Source: Physcia stellaris (taxonomy: Eukaryota; Ascomycota; Lecanoromycetes; Caliciales; Physciaceae). From it: a DNA stretch of 64,000 nucleotides. Positions 22,221 through 34,208 of the stretch are shown here, piece by piece. Location of the stretch: NCBI GenBank assembly GCA_018902385.1, contig JABSSW010000013.1:372001-436000 (forward strand), read 5' to 3'. A program made the translations under genes and the position numbers. The notes beneath the pieces are model-generated. The model was not told the origin of the DNA. It saw only the letters and a program-made list of their open reading frames with translations, and did no database searches. Numbering within the stretch: the stretch's first letter is position 1; each line of letters opens with the position of its first letter.

Positions 22221-25060
22221 CTTGAAGTCAGTTCCCAGCGCTTAGCCAGCGAAGAAGTCTTGGTGAGATCCCTATATCAAGGCGACGACTCGAATTCAGG
22301 TACCTAGTAAACAAACAACATCTATCGCATCTCGGCGGTTGATGTTCGCAATATGCTGTTATCCGTGACCCGGCAAACGACCTCCCGAGCCTCCTCTTCT
22401 CGTCGAGTCGCCAACCGTTTGATTCCCTCAACCGCCAAATTCCATGTGGATGTATCGATTTGGAAGTCCAAAGTCGAATGGATGGCACCAGTTGTGTTCG
22501 TGAACAGTTCTTTCGAGATCGAGACTTACTAAACGAGCGATTGATGATGTGAGATTGAGGCGAAGAGGGTGATGGAATCCGTGTCTGAGGGTGAAACGCT
22601 CCGCAGTCGACGCACCGCGCAGCCGAGACCTGCCAGACAACCTGAGCCGAATGGGTTATGGGTGGGTCGAGTCGAAAGGCCTCTCGTGGCGTGAAGCAAC
22701 CGTGTCACTGATTTTGGTGGTGATGCTGAATTTGTTTTCCTCGTGGAGGATGCATGAGAGAATGGAGGTGATAGGTAGCACGCAACGGCCCGGCGTAGAA
22801 GGGGAGTAGAGACAGGAGTTCTGGTGGTTGCAATGGAGGACTGTGGTTGGTTCGGGTGCCTGATGCAGCGTCTTGCCCCCTAGAAGATCTACCTCGTCCC
22901 TAAAAGGGATGGGGAAAATGGAGGCGGGAAGGATTTTGGCGAACACGGGGCATCATGCAAGTACCTTCTCCAAAAGTGCGATGGGCAAGATCATCCCTTC
23001 AAACATCTTTTAGCTCTTACTAAGAGGATCCGCGTCCATGGGAGTTCGGCATTAATATTGCACAATTACGGCTGCGAACCGAATAGAAGCTCTGCCATCC
23101 TTCCATTCTACTGCGGAAAACTATTTTCATCTCGCAAGGGAGCTGAGTACAGTAATGTGCCGTTAAAGGCTTGCATCCAAGGCTGTCTACAACTAACACC
23201 TAATAAATAGTCCGACCTCAGTGCTTATTCAAACACGAGCCTTGCGGAAAAGATGAACCAGTCATTGCGCGAACAGCGAACAGCGAAGAGTGCTCAGTAG
23301 GCTAAAAGGCTCGCGCATTGTTATCTCTGCACCTTTTCAATAAATCGTCACTGTTCGATCCAAAATACGGGTTTGGTGATGGTCTTTGGCCAGGTCTGGA
23401 CTGTTCCCACCGTAAACGGGCTCAGCCACCTGCACGTATTTTCGTGCTCACGCCCAACGTCTCAAGGCATTCGCTGAGGATTTGAGGTAACGTGATGTCG
23501 TCGAATGGTTCGTTGTGCAAGAGTGTGACTGCTCGGAGGATTCGCATACGCCCCTTGTCCTGCTACTGTGCGCCAGTGATGGCATTTGCTATTCGACGGA
23601 CAGACGATCCATCACCACCTCGGGGATCGAGCGAGCGACGATCAAGAAACGTGTGTACCCGGAAGGCCCCCTCATCAGGGCCATCTCTTGAAACGCAGAA
23701 GAGGTTCGCGGTTCTTGGGACGACATACGCGCTTCTTGCGAGATGTTAGAAATGCGTTTGAGATTGATACTCACACGAAGTGTACAAGGTACGATTTAAG
23801 AAAAGTATTTTTGTACAAGAGAAGCCAGGCACGCCGCACCACAAAGACGATAAGATGACATGAGATTTGTGCGCTTGCGGCGGAGCCCTCGTAAGCCCTG
23901 GCTCAAAATGTGCCGGGACGTGGCACCTGCATCACAAGCTTCTAACCGTCGCACCATTGGATGATCGAGTCCAGGAACAGGAAAGGCGAGCAAGAAAGAC
24001 ACGGCTCGCTCGGGAATAAGGCCGTGCGCTTGTCTGACCAACAAACGACTCTTTGGAGTGTTTCGACATGGTCGTACCTTAAGGAGCTTTTGGGTATGCG
24101 TCGAGCACGTGTGGTTCTGACGTCGTTTCAAAAATACTTCGAGTAGAGACCAGCCCGAGTCCGCCATTCCGATATCATCTGACAGACACATAAAGGATGG
24201 TTGCGCCATACCCAACATCGCCTACGGGCGACAAAAGAGGATCACCTTGGAGAAGAAGCGAGGGCTCAGCCATTCCCATCGAGACCTCGGACCCGACCGT
24301 TATCATAATTCCTTATGCTCTCCTGCCTTCTCTGGCCTTTGGAAAGGAGGGTGGCACTAGCGAGCTATTGATTCGCCACTCGAGACGACATCCATCAAAC
24401 CTGAGTCGGGATTCATTGGTTTCTGCTGACCTGGCGTAGTCGATATCTTTAGAGAACTGTTGGTGTTTGCCTCGCTATATCCTTGTGGCGTGATCTCAAA
24501 GGATGAATATCATATGACTACCTTTGGCCAGTCTCGATAATCCGCAATGGGCCTTTCTCACGTCAGAGGCTTCAACAATATCGCTTGGGCAAGAGTTGAT
24601 TGTGTGGAAAAAGCAACAAGACAATCAATATCAATACATCTTTAGCGTTAATCTGGATGGTTGACAATATCTCAATAGCCTCGATTTGTCCTTTTGGTGC
24701 TCCCGGTTGAGATAAATGGTGTGCCACTCCTCGTCGCGAGTGAAGTCGTATATCTTTACTAGGCGAGCTTTCAATTCTCACGCCACCAAAGAATTCGCGT
24801 AGCCTTTCCTTACGTCGACGCAGATGCGCCAAATTGATCCAAATGGTCATACGATCAGATGATATCCGTGTCTCTGACAAGTGACAACCTGCGATGGAAG
24901 CACCCTGACACCCATTTGATAGGACCAATTAACCCTAACTAGGAAGCCGCCGTCGGCGATACGGCGGCGTTAAGACCTCCCTCATCCAATGCAATCATCA
25001 ATCCCCAAACCCATCGGAAACCCATACCACTCTCACGTCTTTGATCACTCCTCCAGCACA
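22221..25060. other. 2.8 kb without a supported gene
   Basis: Many short ORFs on both strands (up to 140 codons), none recognisable. A small GC-rich hairpin, with arms gccgccgt/acggcggc, lies near 24943-24965. The frame upstream of VPS37 is open from 24989, but the better start is 25061. Confidence 0.45.
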
Positions 25061-25936
25061 ATGTCCTCCCACAACCGCTCTCAACCATACAACAGCCCAC
25101 CCTCTCCCTTCATCCCCAACACGAGCACACCCCCGCAACCACCACCGAAACCCTCCCAGTCCTCCTTGCCCCAATCTCAAAACACAGGCCCACCACTACC
25201 TCCCCCTCCCCCAACCCCCTCAACGCCAGGCTCTCTCCAGCAAGGACCCCAAGCATCTCTACCCCCACCTCCAGACCCGGCCGAGCACTGGCTCCCCTCA
25301 GTCCTACTAGACAAAACGTATTTCCCCCTCCCCTTCCCCTTCCCATTCCCACACCCCCTCTCTCCCTCCCCACCTCCATCCCAAAAATAAAAACCAAACT
25401 AACCCCCACCAACAGAACAACCCAACTCCAACCCCTCCTCTCCCCCACCTCCCCACACCCCCTCCTCCCCGCCCTCGCGCACACCCACCCCTCCCTGCAC
25501 CCCTCCCCCTAACCCCTTACCTAACACACACAACCACCCTAGCGTCCCACCTCCAAACACGGCACGCCCACCTCCTGCACCTACGCTCCCGCACCGCAGA
25601 CCAGCTGCTGCGACTACACGCGCTGGAGCGCGCCTGGCGCGCGAAGCAAGCGGCGCTGGATAGGGAGCTCGAGCCGTGGAGCGCGAAGGAGCTGTACAGG
25701 CGACTGGTGAAGGGGGAGAGGGAGGCGGAGGAGGTTAGTGCTGGGTTGGAGGGGAGTTGGTTTGAATCTTCTTCTGGTCGTGAGGGTGCGGGGGAGGAGG
25801 AGGGGTTGGGGGAAGGGGCGAGGAGAGGGAGGTGGGGGAGATGGTGAGGAGGTTTAGGGAGGGGAGGGTTAAGGTTGCGAGGAGGAGGGAGGGGAGGGAG
25901 AGGTGGGATGAGGGACGGGTTGGGGGGTGGCGGTGA
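25061..25936 (+). CDS. VPS37: ESCRT-I subunit VPS37-like (Mod(r) domain)
   Basis: VPS37 joins VPS23 and VPS28 in ESCRT-I, which sorts ubiquitinated cargo into multivesicular bodies. Exon 1 (25061-25317) encodes a Pro/Ser/Gln-rich tail ending in HWLPSVLLDKT. The intron 25318-25415 has an ACTAAC branch. Exon 2 continues TTQLQPLLSPTSPHPLL and THPSL, then HTTTLASHLQTRHAHLLHLR, LHALERAWRAKQAALDRELE, PWSAKELYRRLVKGE, GEMVRRFREGRVKVARR and RWDEGRVGGWR with stop. The last motifs are the Mod(r) C-terminus. Two joins, near 25505 (C-rich run) and near 25825 (G-rich run), each need one more base than is present. The gene is C-rich before about 25640 and G-rich after. It is either an assembly artefact or a decayed copy; family call moderate to good. 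Confidence 0.68.
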
Positions 25937-27913
25937 GTGGGGCGATGGTATGGAATTGAGGTGGATGAATGGTTTGGGGGTTTGTAGATTCTTGGGCATG
26001 ATATGGTACATTACGGAGTGATGGATAAGGGATTTCAAAATTTGAGCATGGTGTTGGGGAGCGAGGATTTGAGACAAGGTCGTCCCTTAGGTTGAAGCGA
26101 GCTTCACCAGCGTTGATATCAAGTCATTGAAGTAGATTTCAATGATTGTTACAGACATCAATGGCATCGATACACTACACATATCTAAACGATTACCGTC
26201 TCCAGTACCTAACTTCCAAATTCCCAAGCTCGCAAGGGTGAGGGGAGAATGGCTGTGACTGCTCTCAGTGAAATCGATACTGCAACCAGGTTAGCGCCAG
26301 CTCATTACATTTCTTCAGCTTTAGCATCTATCAAGTTGTTGGGCAGATCAGTTCTCCAAGGTGAAATACATATATCGTCAAAGGATAGTATCGGAAAGAA
26401 CGCAGCGAGCGTTGTGAATGCATCATGCAATTTAGGGATGAAAGATGAGATAAACATATAGGGATTACGTACCAGTGAATCAGTTAATATGTGAAACAGT
26501 CGAAACAGTGCCTACATCCAAGCACCACTTAATGTCAGCAGCATCCTGGCTTAGCTAAAGACTCTTTCGAGGATGTAATGTAGATAGTCATCTATGAATC
26601 AGGCTTTATACCTCTAGTCAGCTATCATAGCCTATGATTGAGATTTGGGTCTTCAACATACCTCATTAAATCAGAATTTTCAGTGTTTTTAAGAGTCATC
26701 ACCGAATACCCTCGTTACAGGGCGAAACGGTTCGGACAGTGTGAATAGTGTTCATCATTTCAGAAGACGACAAGCGATGTTGTGGGCTAGGCGGATGTAA
26801 TAATTTATTACCTTCTGTACAACGATTAGTCATGCTCTTCAGCGTCTCACAGTCCTATACTGATGCTCCAGATTTGTGTATTGGATCAGCTGACGAGTTC
26901 TCAACAAGCACTTCCTCTACTAGACACCGACTGAGGTTTGTACGGCCCCAGTGCTGAATGGTGCCCAGCGAAGAGTACGCAGTCTGTCCGCCCGTTCGTT
27001 CAAAATTCTTCATGTATATGGGGAGAGGGCGGAAGCAGTCGACGAGAGGAAGATTGATCGGGTCTCATACCTAATGAGAGATGCCATTGTCAGCTTGTGA
27101 TGACTGTCTGGTATGAAGGGGCGAAGAAGAGGAGGCTTTGATAGAGGTCAGACAAGGCTGAAACTTTGTAGAGACAGAATCGACATTGATTGTTCGGATT
27201 GAGGAATGCCTTTCCGTGTCATGTGGTCATCACGTAGAGAAACAAGTGTGCTAGGACTGTGCGAATAGGAGTCGACGTACCTTATTGTTGGTTCAGCCGA
27301 GGGGCGCACAGCTAGCATACAGTCAGCTGTTGCACTTGACATAGTCTGTATGAAGCCAGTAGTTATAGCGATAAAGTCAGAGTAATTCTAGAGAAAATGG
27401 TTCCTTCACGACGCTATAGGATTTGGATTGTTCGTGTAAAGTTCATCATTCGAAGCTGCAGAGTTGGTGAAGGATGGACAGACATACCATGCTCGCGTAT
27501 ACGCCACGCAGTGACAGTATTGCAGTTAGATACGTTATCATCAGCACAGTTTATAGAAAGTCTGCTTGAGACAGTTGACTCGTGATCGAGGTTAAGATAT
27601 TCGATGAGTGGGAGGGAGTGCTAAAACCAAAGTGACAGCGCTAGTCTACCTCGAGATTAGCTCTTTATCTTCTTGCAGAGCGTGTTCAGCCCCCCATCAC
27701 AGCTCGATTTGGCTGTCCCTAAGCGCCGGTACCACCATGCACCGGGGAGCCTGTGTAACGTCGCCTGCGTTTGTCAGGGGAAAGGCGAGCCTGGTACGGA
27801 ATAGGTAGGTAGGAAACACAGCCTTGAAATAATCTTGTCCGATGTTGTTGGAATCTTGGTCTCGAGCCCTTCATGAATAGCTAAATGATCTCGTGAACGA
27901 TCTAATCAAAGCC
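25937..27913. other. 2 kb without a supported gene
   Basis: Short ORFs only. Includes the promoter of the GH47 mannosidase at its right end. No repeats or RNA genes recognised. Confidence 0.45.
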
Positions 27914-29970
27914 ATGAGGCTTCCTATCATTCGAAGAACAGCGGTTCTAGCAGTTTCAATTGCAGGGACGACTGTTTTCTTGTTACACTACACCGATACA
28001 TCCCGTGGATGGATTCTTCCCCGACCTCTTTCTGAGGCGAAGGCGGAGATCTCAGCAAGTCCGCCCGCTCTCTCAACGGGATCGACTGCCTCCATTGACG
28101 CTCCGGTCATCTCCCCTACGACATCGGCAAGTAAGCCTACTTCCACATGGAGTGGGCTAAAGCAACATTACCCGGTTCACTCGCATTTACCTTTACCCTT
28201 GGGCAAGCAATATGAGGTTTCGAAGATACAGCACGCCTTCACCAACAGTGAACTCTCCAAAATCACCGACACTCAACGAGAACGCCGCGCCGCTGTCAAA
28301 GAAGCTTTCGAGCACGCCTGGTCGGGATACAAAGGCCACGCATGGCTCAAAGACGAGGTGTCTCCCATTTCTGGTAACTCGCGCAATGCCTTCGGAGGAC
28401 TGGCCGCAACACTTGTTGATGCTCTTGATTCGCTTTGGATTCTGGGACTTCGAGAAGAATTTGAGGAAGCTGTCAATGCTTTAGAAAAGATCAACTTCAG
28501 CAAATCAGAAGAGACGACCATAAACCTATTTGAATACACCATCAGATATCTTGGGGGTTTCTTGGGTGCTTATGAGATCTCAGATAAACAGTATCCGATT
28601 CTGCTCGACAAAGCGATCGAAGTGGGCGACATGCTCTTCGCCGCATTTGACACTCCGAATCGCATGCCGGTTACTCGCTGGGATTGGAAACCTTCGCTTG
28701 AAGGTGCAAAAATGGAAGCTTCACAGAACACGCTTGTAGCCGAACTGGGATCACTATCACTTGAGTTCACAACTCTTTCACGATTGTCAAAAGATAGCAA
28801 GTATTACGATGGAGTTCAACGAATTACCGATGCACTTCAGGACGCTCAAAACAATACCAAGCTGCCTGGAATGTGGCCTGTGCTTGTTGATGCACGCACG
28901 CCGTCGTTTTCTGGCGATAACACATTCACCCTTGGAGCTATGTCAGATTCGCTCTATGAATATCTTCCTAAGGTATGACAATCTGACTTGACCGGTACTA
29001 TGGCTATAACTGAATCTATTACAGCAACATCTTTTACTGGACACTGCGGATCTCCAGTATCGCGAGATGTATGAGAAATCACTCGAACCCATCAAAAAGC
29101 ATCTCCTCTTTCGGCCTATGACCAAAGACAATCAAGACGTTCTCTTTTCGGGGCGTTTTAGCGTTGACGATTCTGGCGGCGGTAAACTGGAGTTCCAGGT
29201 GCAGCATCTAGGCTGCTTTGCGGGTGGCATGCTTGCACTTGGAGCGAGAATAATGCGCAATGAAGACGATCTTCGACTGGCTCGGAAGCTTACAGATGGG
29301 TGTATCTGGTCATATAACGCAACTCAATCCGGTGTCATGCCCGAAGTCTTTCACGTTACACCGTGCACAAGCACTAGCACCTGTACATGGAAAGAAGATG
29401 ATTGGCATTCGGCAATTGCAGATCGCCTCAAGGATTCTGATGATGACACTCGTCCTACGAGTGAGCGAGTGAAGTCAAAGATTGTCGATGATCGACTGGT
29501 ACAAGGCTACACCTCGATCGAAGATAGACGATATATCCTACGGCAAGTCTCACCCTGACTATTATCGCTGTCGATTGATCTGACATATGACACTTGCGTA
29601 GACCAGAAGCTATAGAATCCGTGTTCTATCTTTATCGCATTACAGGCGATACAGCTCTTCTAGATAAGGCGTGGGACATGTTCACAGCCATCCGCAGAAT
29701 ATCGCACACACCTATTGCAAATGCAGCGGTCGATGATATCACCGTCTTTGAACCCCCAAAAGCCGATCGAATGGAAAGCTTTTGGATGGCTGAGACCTTG
29801 AAATACTTTTTTCTAATATTTAGTGACCCTGATGTTGTTAGCTTGGATGATTATGTTTTGTAAGTGTCATCATTCTGTCGTAATTATATGCTGCAGCTTG
29901 CGATATCCTTATTAACAACGCCTCGACTAGAAATACGGAAGCTCATCCTTTCAAAATTCGGGACTCTTGA
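27914..29970 (+). CDS. Class I alpha-1,2-mannosidase (glycoside hydrolase family 47)
   Basis: Trims alpha-1,2-linked mannose from N-glycans in the ER or Golgi lumen, using Ca2+. Four exons: 27914-28972, 29025-29542, 29602-29859 and 29931-29970; all phases agree, 624 residues. A short cytoplasmic basic end (MRLPIIRR) and a signal anchor (TAVLAVSIAGTTVFLL) make it type II. A Ser/Thr/Pro stem precedes the barrel. GH47 marks: NAFGGLAATLVDALDSLWIL, EYTIRYLGGFLGAY, FTLGAMSDSLYEYLPK, LGCFAGGMLALG, LRPEAIES and the terminal NTEAHP. Intron 2 (29543-29601) begins with GC (GCAAGT) and is forced by the LRPEAIES reading. Exon 4 supplies only NTEAHPFKIRDS. The start was taken at the ATG because the frame upstream has only a GTG. 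Confidence 0.95.
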
Positions 29971-30303
29971 CCAGCTCATTGTGTACGAATCTTTTGGCAT
30001 TAGCACATAGTATCATTGGAGACATCGAACAGAGGTTGGAAAACGGCGTTCATGGGTTTATGATAGGGGAAGAAAATATACTATTCATTACCACTCCTAT
30101 ATCGACACGATAAAGCCATGCTCACAGATTGTAATATAAGCGACGGATGACAACACCATGATACTACAAACATAAACCAGCGGTGAAACATTGCGTAAGG
30201 CTTCTACCACAAACAGCACTCTTCTTGCAGCTTTAACTCGGTTTCCAGATACGTCTCCCCTTAGAAGATTATGCGATGCCCAATCTTCTCTTATAACCAG
30301 CTT

Positions 30304-31321
30304 TCACCTCGGGCTTGAATGCGTAGGTAGTTCCCTAGGGGCAATGTGCGAAGCCAGCTCTTGAGGTTCCGCGGGTTCTACGCGATATACTGGTGGTTGG
30401 AATTCTTGGTATGGCTTGTCGCGGTATGTTGACGGGCTCGGCACGAAACTCTTCGCGCTGTGACTTTTCCTTTGCAATACCAAATATGCGGCGAGGATAC
30501 AGGCAATGACGCCCAATGGGATGCCCACACCCAAGCCCACCTTCAGCGCTGTATCAGATCGTGGTCCGGCTATAGCTGATACAGAGGCTTTTGGAACGCC
30601 TGCTGAACTTGCAGCATTTGCCGATGCTGAAGTTCGTGCAGAAGTGCGACTAGTGCTAGACGTTGCAGCTCCTGTGGACGGGATTGTAGAAGACGGTCGT
30701 GTCGTGGAGCTGCTTGAGCTTGTTGTTAAGATTAGGGACGATGTCGGTCTTGAAGAAGCTGTTGTCGATGTAACTCCGATGGTTGTGAGGATGGTAGGTG
30801 TGCCGAAAAATTGAAGTGTACTTTTACCACTCTCACAATCGCACCCGGAACCGTCAATACAGCAATAGGAGTCCACTCCACTATTTGCACACTTTTCAAC
30901 TCCCTCACCGCCCGCGGTGTTGTCTGCAAAGAAGATGTCAACGTGCCGTTCTCTATCTCCGTACCTTTGTCAACACAGGTCGTTCGGGCAGCCTCAACCT
31001 ACCTGATGGTCCTATGCAAAATGCAGGGCACGCAGAGGAGCGCCACCTCTTGTCAGTGCAGCTTCCTCGTACATACGAATCCGAAGAGTGATCGTCATGA
31101 GTTGCGTTGTTGCTCATGCATAACCCATTCGACAAACAGGCGTAGCCCGGTCCACAACAAACGCTATCGCCTGGACCGTTCTGACAGGGAACATCTTGCG
31201 GAGCGATAGTTTCGCCGTCCGGGTAGTAGCAAATGGCCTCGCAAAGCGGCAAACACAAGAACGATAGAAAGATCAGTAAAAGTAGGAGATTTTGTGGCAG
31301 TGTAGCTCGACAACTTTCCAT
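30304..31321 (-). CDS. Cys-rich, single-pass membrane protein (fungal surface family)
   Basis: Two exons, 31321-31003 and 30923-30304, join in phase to 312 residues (a longer start at 31351 is possible). A signal peptide (LLLLLIFLSFLCLPLCEA) leads into a Cys-rich ectodomain: CYYPDGETIAPQDVPCQ, CCGPGYACLSNGLC, RGSCTDKRW, CPAFC, YCCIDGSGCDC. A Ser/Thr-rich, likely O-glycosylated stalk follows, then one transmembrane helix (ALKVGLGVGIPLGVIACILA) and a short Pro/Glu-rich tail. Ectodomains of this CYxPDG...CC...LSNGLC type are frequent in ascomycetes with no assigned function. The neighbour at 32201 shares the membrane-proximal motif but lacks the Cys domain. Confidence 0.85.
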
Positions 31322-32200
31322 TGCGGAAACATGAACAAGCGGTAGAAGCATAGACTCAAAGAAAGATAGGTCACAGAGGATGGGCGATCAGTGGCGCGGA
31401 TGGATACTACTAAATCTTAGGAAGGAGTTGCAGTTTGCTCGCCTTATTCGAATCAAAGTGCTCGCCGGCGGGGCTCGATCAGCTGTAGTCAGGGAACGCA
31501 TTAACGGCACAGCTCGCAGGATATGCCGCTGCCATTGTTCCTCATGATTGGCCTGGTACAATATGGATCGGCTTTATTTGGCATAGATTGTGTGCCTTCG
31601 TCTGCATAGAGGCGCCGAAAGATGAAAGCGCCAATTACTCTCAGCCTGATGGTTTGAGGAAAATTGGAGACGAGTAAGGTTACATGACTCTTATCTGTGC
31701 TGTGCCCCTCGTGGTGGTGGTCGTGCTGAAACAAGGCTTCATTGAGGAGTACGGTAATTACCTCAGAATAGCCCTTTTTAGCGGGCGAAGTATGCCAGAA
31801 GAACCGTAGTGGCTGGCTCCGACAACCATGGACAGCTACCCAGAAACAGGAAATTAACCGCCGTTGTTTCGGGGGTTGTACACCTCCTTCGCTGTGAAAA
31901 TATCCCCCCTGCCCCCAAATCATATCCCTTCTGTATAATTCGTGTGCTGACATGCCGTAGCGTTGGCTATCTGGCATTCGTTATCTTCTACAGATCGCTT
32001 CAATGTGTTCATCACACATTTATGTGGCCGGGAATCTACCTAATTCAACAAGTGCAGGGAAGGGAAGAATAATGTACTTATGATCATTGCCTCGTGGTTT
32101 TCATTTGAAGCGCCAGTCAGGAAATGAGCTCCGGCGCTACGGGCCAGTATCTCCAGCGGCTAAACAAAGCTAAACCCAATTCTTCAACGCTAAGATTAGA
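31322..32200. other. Intergenic, no gene seen
   Basis: A minus-strand ORF of 158 codons (31501-31977) has no recognisable features. Presumably holds the promoter of the 30304-31321 gene and the 3' end of the 32201-32969 gene. Confidence 0.5.
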
Positions 32201-32969
32201 CTATCTCGAGATCAGCTCTCCACCATGCTCTTGCTCACGTTCAGCCTTCCGTTCGGGACCAAGATATTCACTCAAATCTGCATGACTACCCAGATACGCA
32301 GGATCCTGCTCTTTCGCTACAACATGACCGTCTCCTTTCAACTCAGAGCTATGCTCAATCCCATTGAAGGACATGTTCTGCTCGATCCCGTTCCCGTTCT
32401 CTGCCGTCTGCTTGTCCCTGCGACGGAAGTAGCGGATAAGTAGGAACGATACAATGGCACCGAGGCATACTGCGAGTGGTATTCCTAGACCGATACCTAT
32501 TTTGGCGGCTGTGCTGAGCCCGGAAGAACCGGAAGATGCTGCTGAAGGGCTTGGTGTGGGAGGAACGCCGGTCTGACCAGACGATAAAGAATTTGTAGAT
32601 TCATTTCTGGTCGTGGTACTGGGTATTAAAGTCGTTGGGCTGGTACCTGCTTTGAATGGAACATTAGCAGGTTTAATCTGGTCTGACTTGGGAGATCACC
32701 GGACTGAAAAGACTACGACTTGTCTTGGTCGTGCTGGCTTGAGAAAGAGGTCTAGATGGCTGGCTAGCCTCACCGATAGCGCTTTCAATAGAACTTCCCA
32801 CCGAGTGCGTCTGTGGAAAAGCTGTTGTTCTTGGTAAAGTTATAGTCCTTGGTTGTCCTAAAACAACTGATGTTATTGTAACAGTGACAGCCTTGAACTG
32901 CTCAGTAACAACTCCCAACGAGTTCGTCTCCGAACTAAATCCTTCGAGGGGACCCGAAACAGCAGTCAT
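32201..32969 (-). CDS. Ser/Thr-rich single-pass membrane protein, related to its neighbour
   Basis: Best model is two exons, 32969-32774 (donor GTGAGG) and 32646-32201 (acceptor after GCTAAT...CAG), giving 213 residues. After a Thr/Ser-rich segment (TVTITSVVLGQPRTITLPRT) comes a stalk (SPTTLIPSTTTRNEST), then TAAKIGIGLGIPLAVCLGAI and RYFRRRDK, and a Glu/Gly-rich tail. The K(V/I)GLG(V/I)GIPL motif before the helix is shared with the 30304-31321 protein, suggesting common origin. I cannot find an upstream Cys-rich exon or clear signal peptide up to 33480, so the gene is either N-terminally truncated or its first exons are unrecognised. Confidence 0.6.
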
Positions 32970-33619
32970 GGCAATGACGCTACTGGTATACAGCAGAATC
33001 CTTCGCTCCTGAGTTGGTCTGGACAAGCTTATCGTAGCGACGAATTTATTCTATCGAACTCTCAAAGATAGCGACTGTTGCCTCCAGGTCAAAAAAGGGA
33101 CGAAGCAGAAGGGAAGATCAAGAAACAGAACCGCTCCTCGAAGACGCGTCGTCTAGTATCCACATTGCTTTTTGCTACAATGCCTACACCGAAAAGCCGC
33201 CCCCTCCTACCGTATGCACAGCTATCACATTCAACACAAGTTTTTGTGAGGCTGCCGATGGGCTATTGGCCTGCTACGCGCCGCAGAAGAATGGATCCGT
33301 GAGCTTGGCGCACCACCTTCACCGAATCACACAACCAAAACACAAGGCTCGCGCGTTTCAAGAACTGAAGGAGAACTACGACTACTTCAGCTCTTTGGCG
33401 CTGCAGCATCAGTTTTTTATTTTCGTTTTGGCAGGCTTTAGGGATTTATAAACGCGATTTCACAACGAGAATCGTTTTCAATTCTTATTCCTTAAAATTT
33501 CCGAAAATTAAGAGAGAAAAAAAGGGTCTCGAGGTTCAAGTCGGATGATTTGGATGTAAAATGAACGATGCCTTGAATCCGCCGATTATTTCGAATCGAG
33601 CTGTCTATTGGTTTTTTCA

Positions 33620-33720
33620 ATGTTTATCTTATTGATTGTCGTGCTGATTGACAGCACTCATGATAGTGGAGGTGAATGAAACCGGCGAACCCATAATATA
33701 TAATGTTCGAAACGAATGAA
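33620..33720. repeat. Diverged direct repeat, copy A
   Basis: Matches 33871-33961 over about 95 bp: shared words include TTGATTGTCG, AGCACT and ATGATA, and a GAAACC...GTTCG(A/G)A pattern at the 3' end. Several differences are transitions with A in this copy where copy B has G. Confidence 0.6.
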
Positions 33721-33870
33721 GTGAAAAGATGAGAAATTCAAATCACTCCCTCATCCTTGCTGATCACAAGCTAGGAATACTCGTCTTTCAAATGTATAAC
33801 TTTAATGTGAAATGGATGGTGCCCTCCATGGAGCTCGACGTCTGTCCCAAGTTGTGCTACGAAGTGATCC

Positions 33871-33961
33871 ATGTTTGTCTTGTTGATTGTCGCGGTAATT
33901 CGTAGCACTGATGATATATAGGTAAGCGAAACCAGCACTCAGTACTGTTCGGAGCGAATAG
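33871..33961. repeat. Diverged direct repeat, copy B
   Basis: Partner of 33620-33720, about 250 bp downstream in the same orientation. No coding function is seen in either copy. Confidence 0.6.
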
Positions 33962-34208
33962 CTGATGGGATGCATATCCTCAAGCCATGAAGCAAATTGC
34001 CGAATCATGAAATCTCCCTCAATTTTTCTATTCAGCAACACTCACGAATCAGCACCAAGACAGAGCTCAAGAACAGGGTGATTAGGAAGGCTGTAGCCAA
34101 GATGGGATCTGATGCTCACGGCTCAAACAACCTAATCGATCATTTTCGATCTGCCATGCAATAAGAACCGTCTCAGATCCCCAACCCCACCTCACAACCA
34201 GAATCCCA

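Noticed and set aside
24943-24965. GC-rich hairpin as a terminator or RNA element
   Set aside because: Only 8-bp arms, and no gene ends there; probably chance in GC-rich DNA.
33166-33450. Plus-strand frame with CTAITFNTSFCEAADGLL
   Set aside because: Three Cys and hydrophobic spacing hint at an exon, but there is no start or partner exon. Left unannotated.
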